Source: Biomphalaria glabrata (taxonomy: Eukaryota > Mollusca > Gastropoda > Planorbidae). From it: a stretch of DNA of 64,000 nt. This document shows positions 57,279-64,000 of this stretch, in pieces. Position 1 is the first letter of the stretch; each line of letters starts with the position of its first letter. Position numbers and translations under genes: made by a program. Where the stretch lies: the NCBI RefSeq assembly GCF_947242115.1, contig NC_074720.1, positions 31,782,645-31,846,644 of the forward strand, written 5' to 3'. The notes under the pieces are model-generated. The model had not been told where the DNA came from. It saw nothing but the letters and a program-made list of their open reading frames with translations, and did not search any database.

Positions 57279-59961
57279 CTACTTGACTAGATGTCGGCAA
57301 ACAGGACACGTGGCGTTCCTCTGAAATAGTTTGTAATATTAGTTACAAAGCTTATATCAACTCACGATGTTTTGTCTGTCTATCTCTCGGTCTGTCTGTC
57401 TGGTACAACGTTTAAACACGTTATTTTCCCACACTTATTCTCGGATCAAGTTAAAACTTTGCACAATTAATCATTGGCGTAGACAATACATGAACCTACA
57501 AACTATATAGCTAATTAGTCAATTGATTATTGGTTAATAAGTATTTTGATCGATACCAACAAAGGGAAGTAATCCTTAAGTGTTCACATATAAGGCTAAA
57601 TAGTCGGATTTTATCCCTTTAAAAAAAGTGTACACATTATTTCTTTCACACGAATTCTTGAATCAAGATCGAACTTTGAAGAATTCTATATTGTACATAA
57701 CAAAGCATGAATTAATTACAAAATCAACCATTTAGTCAATTAATTTTTGGTAGTACATTTTTTTGTTTGATATTGAAAAGTGAAATAACCTTTTTTATTA
57801 TTGAGTGCGGAGTTCTTCCCTTTGAAAGCTTTGTTGTATTTTTTAAAATGATTTTTACTTTATTTAGTTTGTTTATTGATATGATCACAACATACAGGTA
57901 GGAGAAGTCGTCAGTGATCTTGTTGACGTGCCCTAGTCAAGGAGTAGCGCTGATACAGTGTGACAGAGTAAGGAACATACAAGGTTTGAGCACAGTTTGG
58001 TGTTTGCTCTAATAGGCAGAAGTCGCTCACGTCGCAATACACATGGAACTCCTGGCAGTTATCTTCTTAGATTTGTCCGATTTTCTTCATTTTTTTTTTA
58101 CATCTTTTTTTTGGAAACCTCTTAATCCATTTTTGAACATACTTTCTTGGTGTAAACAAATGTCAAGGTGCTAAATACTAAAGACATTTAACCCGATCTT
58201 ACCCTGAGCCATTTGTCTGCACATTCTGTGTGGAAATTGTGAATACATGGCAATATACGCTTCTGGTCACCAGTCTCGAAATCCTTCAGACAGATTGTGC
58301 ATCGAACATCTGAAGAGGCCGCTTCTCCGTCGGAGGGTCTGTCCCTATTGTGCACTGCCGTCGGGAGGACATCAAGTTCTGACTTTGTCAAACCTAGAGG
58401 TCCTGGTATTGTGGACCTTGAAGATAATCTTTGCGTAGAAGAGCCCTAAGTATGAAATCAATGATACTTATATTCATAGTATCTATTTACAGTCATTCAT
58501 TGAATACGAAAAGTAATTGCCTTGTTTTCCTTGTGGGATTTCTCTTTTTTTTATTATTGTAGTCATTGGGGAGCTTAGTTTTCAGCCCCTTAGGGTAAGA
58601 CAGGGTCACAGATTGTTTTGTAAGATTAGTTTTCGTTGTTACGATACTCAACACATCGTCTCTTAAGTCAAGATACTCACCACATCGTCTCTTAAGTCAA
58701 GATACTCACCACATCGTCTCTTAAGTCAAGATACTCACCATACCGTCTTTTAAGTCAAGATACTCAACTAATCGTCTCTTAAGACAAGATACTCAACACA
58801 TCGTCTCTTAAGACAAGATACTCACCATACCGTCTTTTAAGTCAAGATACTCACCACTTCGTCTCTTATTACTAACACTGCTTCTTCAATATCAGGCTCT
58901 AGTACCTGGAGACGTTGAGCCCTCTCTCTGCGACGTTCAGCTGCTCTTTCTCTGCGACGTTCAGCTCTTTCTCTGCCACGTTCGGCCATTTGTCTGCTAC
59001 GTTCGGCCATTTCTCTGCCACGTTCGGCTATTTCCCTGACATGTTCGGCCATTTCTCTGACACGTTCGGATATTTCCCTGACACGTTCGGCCATTTCTCT
59101 GCCAAGTCCGGCTATTTCACTGAAAAGTTCAGCTCTTGCTCTGACACTTTCGGCTTGGGATCTGTCGCTTTGAGATCGTTCTCTGACAACTACTCCCTGT
59201 TCAACTACATCAGAAGAACGCCCTAATGCCTGTTCAACTACATCAGAAGAACGCCCTAATGCCTGTTCAACAACATCAGAAGAACGCCCTAATGTCTGTT
59301 CAACTACATCAGAAGAACGCCCTAATGCCTGTTCAACAACATCAGAAGAACGCCCTAATGCCTGTTCAACAACATCAGAAGAACGCCCTAATGCCTGTTC
59401 AACTACATCAGAAGAACGCCCTAATGCTTGTTCAACAACATCAGAAGAACGCCCTAATGCCTGTTCAACAACATCAGAAGAACGCCCTAATGCCTGTTCA
59501 ACTACATCAGAAGAACGCATTACAGCACTCTCAATTACGTCGTAAATCCGCTCTGTCGGTTCTCTGATATGCCCAGTGCCAACTCTGTCTAGGTGAAGAC
59601 GTTCTCTATCGCGTTCAGACCTCTCTCTGGACCTCTCTCCGGACCTCTCACTGGACCTCTCTCTGTAATGATCACTCTCTAAAGGCAGTCTAAACCGCTC
59701 CCTATTACGCAAGTAACGTTCTCTGTCTTGCTGAGCTCGTTGGATGTCTCTTTCAGGTAAATTGATACCTTCAGGTAAATTGATACCTTCAGGTAAATTG
59801 ATACCTTCAGGAAAATTGATACCTTCAGGTAAATTGATACCTAAATTGATGCCTTCTTCACCCATTTCGACGTCACATTTAGCCTCCTCCTCATCATTAG
59901 ACTCCTGCTGATTCCAGCTAAAATTATCGGGATCTCTCAATGGATTCACGTCTCTATCCAT
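57279..59961 (-). CDS. Gene 5: RING-H2 finger protein, inverted paralog of gene 4
   Basis: Minus-strand exons 59961-58855, 58445-58203 and 57320-57279 (TAG), all phase 0, give 463 residues. Start ATG 59961 (MDRDVNPLRDPDNFSWNQQE) aligns with gene 4's start. In order: acidic N terminus, GINLPE 6-residue repeats, RS/RE-rich segment, ten SSDVVEQALGR hendecads, about nine REMAERV-type heptads (coiled coil), then RLQVLEPDIEEAVLVIRDEV. Exon 2 has LTKSELDVLP and CTIC, 14 residues, C-I-H-NF-H-TE-C; exon 3 adds CPVC. RING ligands and spacing are intact. The likely role is E3 ubiquitin ligase, by family. It differs from gene 4 mainly in which internal repeats expanded and in much shorter introns. Confidence 0.9.
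57350..57800 (+). repeat. 'GGATCAAG' family, two adjacent copies in gene 5 intron 2
   Basis: First copy has GTCTGTCTGTCTGG, CTCGGATCAAGTTAAAACTT and TTGCACAATTAATC. Second has CTTGAATCAAGATCGAACTT and ends TTTGATATTGAAAAGTGAAA. The intron splits the RING. Confidence 0.55.
58645..58855 (-). repeat. 29-bp splice-donor-bearing minisatellite at gene 5 exon 1 edge
   Basis: About seven copies of a 29-nt unit that, read on the minus strand, is GTGAGTATCTTGACTTAAGA plus GACGATGTG. The first copy starts exactly at the exon boundary (exon ends GACGAAGTG). Each unit thus repeats both the exon's last bases and the 5' splice site. Reading on from the exon gives V-S-I-L-T-stop. Confidence 0.92.
58955..59135 (-). 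repeat. Coding 21-nt heptad repeats in gene 5
   Basis: Tandem 21-nt units encode (R)EMAERVRE-type heptads, predicted coiled coil. Confidence 0.85.
59184..59520 (-). repeat. Coding 33-nt hendecad repeats in gene 5
   Basis: Ten 33-nt units encode SSDVVEQALGR. The nucleotide copies are nearly identical, alternating mainly at one base (CAACTAC/CAACAAC). Confidence 0.95.
59753..59850 (-). repeat. Coding 18-nt repeats (GINLPE) in gene 5
   Basis: Five or so near-identical units of 18-21 nt encode PEGINL. This array is absent from gene 4. Confidence 0.9.
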
Positions 59962-60051
59962 CCTCTTTTTAACTTTCAATACGATCAGTTCTGGCGTCTT
60001 GTCCCTACCATGCTACAACTCTGGGGATAATCTTGAGGTCGACCTTGCAAG
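59962..60051 (-). other. 5' leader exon part of gene 5
   Basis: Acceptor (reverse of CTGAAACAAAC) then CTTGCAAGGTCGACCTCAAG, homologous to the gene 4 leader. In-frame stops precede the ATG. Confidence 0.75.
59985..60011 (-). promoter_or_regulatory. Upstream ORF in gene 5 leader
   Basis: ATG to TGA of nine codons (MVGTRRQN*). Its stop and the codons before it (RR(E/Q)N) align with the gene 4 uORF. Confidence 0.5.
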
Positions 60052-60089
60052 CTGAAACAAACACATGATGGATCAGCCATTTACATCCC

Positions 60090-60690
60090 GGCAGAATGTC
60101 TTTAGGTGGGATTTAATCAATAGAAAGTCTCTACTTAGGGCAAAGCTATTGTACCTTAGAATACACATGTAACCCAATTTAACTTGCAGTCCTTGGCAAA
60201 TAACAAGACTTGTTCATATAAATAGAAGTATGAATAACTGCTACAATGGATAAGCAAAATATTTAAATATGCTCTTTAAAAAAAAACGTATGTAAAGGGG
60301 AAGACCTAAATTTCCCTTATTTGATATAAAAAAATGATTAAGAAATTGACTAATTAAGTATGAGTATTTTTCTTTACTGATTCATGTTTTGTTTGGTACA
60401 ATGAATAATTGTTAAAAGTATTAACTTGATCGGAGAATGCGTTAGAGGGAAATAGCATTGACACTTATTTGAGGAGACAAAACCCAATACAATTCAACCA
60501 TATCTATAAATATTAAAGTATTAGCTTCTCTTGTTACTTTTAAACGGAATAATGAATGACAGTAATTAAATATCTAATTGGTTATTTTTTTTAAAATGAA
60601 TCGTATCTTATCTATCTCAAAGAACAATGGTGCAAAGTTTCAGCTTGATCCGAGCATGGGTGTGAGAGAAATAACGTGTAAACCATAAGC
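60090..60690 (-). other. Upstream flank of gene 5 with reverse GGATCAAG-family copy
   Basis: AT-rich. From about 60,590 it matches the reverse of the GGATCAAG repeat (GTGCAAAGTTTCAGCTTGAT, then CGAGCATGGGTGTGAGAG). No promoter or first exon was recognised. Confidence 0.45.
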
Positions 60691-61265
60691 ATAATAAGAT
60701 TTGCGATGGCGTAGAAGCCATTACAAGGAAAGCGCACACATGGGCATGCTAGTACAAACTTGGCGCTACACTTTCATGGAGGTCCTTAGAGCAGCTGGAA
60801 AAAGGCTTCAGATATTGCCAGTGACAGATTTTTGGGGAAACAGCTTGCCGCCCAAAGCGCCGAAAGGCGCGGGAGGATCTAAATCAGTAAGAATAGCACA
60901 TTAGGTTTTTGAAATAAAATCTTTTCGTAGCAGGATAATGCACCTTAGATACCCCAGAATATGCATTTCGTTTGCTTTCGATACCGGAAGTAGTGTTTGG
61001 CGGCGGAGCTTCACCCAGACTAGGGCTGGTTAGGGTGGGGGGTCAACAATTTTTTCACTAACTCCTGGAAGAACATATTCTAGGGTACACATTAGTAAAC
61101 GTCTTCCGAAAAAAATGAAGGGTCATCAAAATTTAATGAAGATTAATTTATACACACACACACACACACAAACACACTTATATATATATATATATTTGGC
61201 GCGGAGGGAAGAGTAAAAATCCCCCCAAACCCCCCTGCCCCGAAAAAAATCCTGGCTACGCCCAT
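60690..61265 (-). mobile_element. Partial copy of the GGCGTAGCC element
   Basis: Reverse copy of the first 700-800 bp of the inner element at 46.5 kb: terminal CCTGGCTACGCCCATG at 61265, then CCGCGCCTTTCGGCGCTTTG-type block. It lacks the internal array and the second end. It contains CA and TA runs at 61.15-61.2 kb. Confidence 0.7.
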
Positions 61266-62654
61266 GGTGTACACTTATTACAAGACATATAGACAGATAG
61301 AGAGACAGAGATATAAGCTATGTAAAAATGAATTCTACCTTCTATGTCAGCTACATCTAGTCCCATTTATTATTGGATAGATGGCTGTTATTGTATAAAG
61401 TTGACTGTGGCTGAATCACCATTCAAATAGTTTACAATTTTTATTTAGCTTTTTGTAATTTCCGATTCATTCATCATACGAAAGAGACCCAAAACTGAGA
61501 CTACTAATTTAGATCTAGATGAAGAGCGCTACAAAGATTCTGATTCTAGTCTATCTGTAAAGCTAAAATGATACTTAGATTTATTGACTACCTACAAAGA
61601 CTCGGATTCTAGTCTATCTGTAAAGCTAAAATGATACTTAGATTTATAGACTACCTATATATAGAGTGCTAGTAGACTCAAATTGTTCACTGCAGTACCT
61701 ACCTAGATGTGGTGCGCTACGATGCCATGTTTGTGAAAACCATTTCCGTTTACTTTAGGTTTGCCGCACGGACCTATATATATGTCAATGGTTTACCGCT
61801 ATGGCACACCTATAGAACTATATCTATACTAGCATCAACCATCGGCTTCGCCCGTCAATTTGGTCCCAGGCCATCATCATCATCATCAAATTCCTTTTGA
61901 GTGAGGGCTTGAGAGGCTTAAATCCTCTCTTGCAAAAGCCCTCAACAGAAACCCTGCTGTCTTGCGTAGTGCGTACAGGTCACCATACAGGTCGAGAGTT
62001 TTTGGTTTCACTCCAAGACTCCACGGGCTTTTTGGGACTTGTCCCAGCACTCAAACCACATTTCCATATCTGTTTCTTGAATTATAGCCAGGCCATAGAC
62101 CCCTCCTGTTTTCATTACTTGTAACAACATAATGAAATAAAGTTTTACGCTCACCCATACATTTGATTGGCCAGGTAATTCTAGTATCTATTAGGCTGAA
62201 TTGGACCAGCCTGTGGAGTAACACTTCTCTCCTTCCCATCCCCACAACCCTCCTCCTTAACCACAAAAACTCGCCTCTTGAATTTCTCTTATAAGTTACA
62301 GTTAGTAACATACTAATAAACGTAAAATATCACTTCTTGACTGATTCATTCATAACATACAGATCCCATGAAATATCCCGAACAGGTTCCTTTTACCTCC
62401 TAGACGCTCATTGAGAACCGTTGATTTGTTCCCAGGCTTTATAGTGCTTATAATGGACGGAAAATCCCCCCCCCCCCTTTTCCAAGCCGGAAGAAAAGTC
62501 ATAGAGTATACGAAGGACTATAGCTTTTGTTGTTGGCGGGGGAGGGAAGGTAGGCTGATAAGTAAGAGTCATAATAGAATTAACGGGCCCACAACATGAA
62601 TCTGTGTATGTGTCGGGGTATGGGGTGTTTCAGAAAGATAAATATATATATATA

Positions 62655-62689
<35 letters not shown>

Positions 62690-62950
62690 AAAGAGAGAGC
62701 GGTCCGTGAAATTTCATTGTAACAGATACACTAATTCATGGGCTAGTAAAGTATGTTAGGATTATTGTTAAAATGTGGCCCGTTTATTTACAAAGTTAAA
62801 TCGAAGGGTTGTTCCGCCCATAATAAACAATATAAAGCATAGAAACAAAAGAAAATGGGGGTTTTAGAAAGATAGATAGATAGAGAGAGAGAAAGAGAGA
62901 AAGAGATAGAGAGACAAAGATTAAGGATGAATGCACTTTTCAATAACAAA
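61266..62950. other. Repeat-poor intergenic DNA
   Basis: No gene recognised. It includes a roughly 68-bp tandem duplication at about 61,537-61,670 (TTCTAGTCTATCTGTAAAGC) and GA-type microsatellites at 62,657-62,698 and 62,870-62,915. Confidence 0.55.
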
Positions 62951-62954
62951 CCCA

Positions 62955-63200
62955 GTCGTGACCTGATTTTTTTGCCACAATGATTCCGTTCCGACAAAGC
63001 CATTGCCCACCTGCGGGTTTATTTAAGTTTCCTTTCCGTCATGTACGCTTGTCTTCGGTTAGGGCTTTTCTTGCGGCCTCAATTATATGGCCTACCATTT
63101 TCGTGAGAGCACTTCAGCTGTCGCTTTCTTTGCATATCTTCTGCTATCTGCTTTCCTTTATGCCAACGAAGGCAATAATTGGATTTCCTCTGTACACATC
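62955..63200 (+). repeat. Unclassified interspersed repeat, copy 2
   Basis: Shares the ordered motifs of 25.92-26.29 kb: TTTGCCACAA, CTTGTCTTCGGTTAGGG, CTTGCGGCCTCAATTATATG, TTTTCGTGAGAGCACTTCAG. Open frames here are short and not recognised. Confidence 0.5.
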
Positions 63201-63214
63201 AGATGTTTGCCAAC

Positions 63215-63560
63215 TAGCATCATATGTCACAGCTACTGCTAACAGTTTCAAATCTTGCTTGCTCTCTCAGTTTTTGTTGTCTCGTGTTTTGTTTGTCTAC
63301 TAGCAGCATATGTCACAGCTACTGCTAACAGTTTCAAATCTTGCTTGCTCTCTCAGTTTTTGTTGTCTCGTGTTTTGTTTGTCTACTAGCAGCATATGTC
63401 ACAGCTACTGCTAACAGTTTCAAATCTTGCTTGCTCTCTCAGTTTTTGTTGTCTCGTGTTTTGTTTGTCTACTAGCAGCATATGTCACAGCTACTGCTAA
63501 CAGTTTCAAATCTTGCTTGCTCTCTCAGTTTTTGTTGTCTCGTGTTTTGTTTGTCTACTT
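63215..63560. repeat. 86-bp tandem repeat x4
   Basis: Four nearly perfect copies of an 86-bp unit (TAGCAGCATATGTCACAGCT ... GTTTTGTTTGTCTAC), starts at 63215, 63301, 63387 and 63473. It directly abuts the unclassified repeat. Confidence 0.95.
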
Positions 63561-64000
63561 TCTTTATAAACTTCCCTCTAGGAGTTGCTGTTCATGCAGT
63601 CAGATTGACTATCCGAAGTTGCAAATCAATGATGTCCACAGTCAGACAAATTATTTTTCTCTTTATTGTTTTGAACAAGAGTGTTGATGTGTTAAATTAC
63701 AATTTCTCTTCTCAGCTTGCAATTTTTTTTTTTTTGAAAAGTTGGGGAGATTTAAAAAATAAACAAAAATCAAAAACAACATAAAAAAATATGAATGATC
63801 TCGGTTGATTTGGGAAGTGGTTCCACCATCATATTCATATTCTGTTCATCATTTACCATACAGTTGAGAAATACTAGCATCACTTGGATGAGATCTCAAA
63901 CATACTAGAGCACTATGACTATGTTTACTGGTCTAACTCTGTCTCTACTACGGTAATTGGGATATATGAATTCCAGTTATAGATATAGACGGGAAGGTTT
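63561..64000. other. Right edge of window
   Basis: AT-rich sequence with a short T run; nothing recognised. Confidence 0.5.

Noticed and set aside
58837-58854. Extension of gene 5 exon 1 to the stop (V-S-I-L-T-stop)
   Set aside because: The GTGAGT at the boundary is a strong donor and the next exon joins in phase, matching gene 4; the extension is read-through into the intron.

Overview
The window looks like animal nuclear DNA: AT-rich, intron-rich, full of interspersed repeats, with large GT-AG introns and no operons. The repeats are tRNA-derived SINEs, non-LTR retrotransposon 3' ends, hAT-type ends, a Helitron-like element and one solo LTR. Their style suggests a mollusc, probably a heterobranch gastropod (planorbid-like). 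That is an inference from pattern, not from a database search.

Five protein-coding genes can be assembled from phase and splice sites. Gene 1 (+, 707-22305, possibly starting before the window) has 13 exons. It ends in a RING-H2 finger behind about 1.6 thousand residues of repetitive and low-complexity sequence. Gene 2 (+, 32530-37020) is a small RING-H2 protein with a TATA-type promoter and a likely noncoding first exon near 30.9 kb. Gene 3 (+, 39037-41015) is a related protein with an acidic 7-residue repeat and no RING. Genes 4 (+, 49053-53374) and 5 (-, 59961-57279) are paralogous RING-H2 proteins in tail-to-tail orientation. The four RING proteins share perfect C3H2C3 spacing and the same intron position, after the conserved Trp and before the last Cys pair. 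All coding introns seen are phase 0. The likely role is E3 ubiquitin ligase activity, with variable N-terminal regions as substrate-binding or scaffold parts. That role is inferred from the domain only.

The striking theme is minisatellites. At least a dozen arrays with 10-86 bp units lie in introns and intergenic DNA. The coding exons also carry arrays, almost all in units of 21 or 33 nt (7 or 11 residues), and each paralog has expanded a different segment. In genes 1 and 5 the intronic array begins at the exon edge and copies the 5' splice site itself. In gene 1 another array copies the last coding exon and the start of the 3' UTR.

Layout: 0.7-22.3 kb gene 1; 22.6-30.8 kb repeat-rich intergenic DNA; 30.9-37.4 kb gene 2; 37.4-39.0 kb LINE relics; 39.0-42.6 kb gene 3; 42.7-48.9 kb repeats, including a nested DNA transposon; 49.0-53.4 kb gene 4; 53.4-57.2 kb spacer centred on a 31-bp array; 57.3-60.05 kb gene 5 on the minus strand; 60.1-64 kb repeats. 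I saw no tRNA, rRNA or CRISPR genes.
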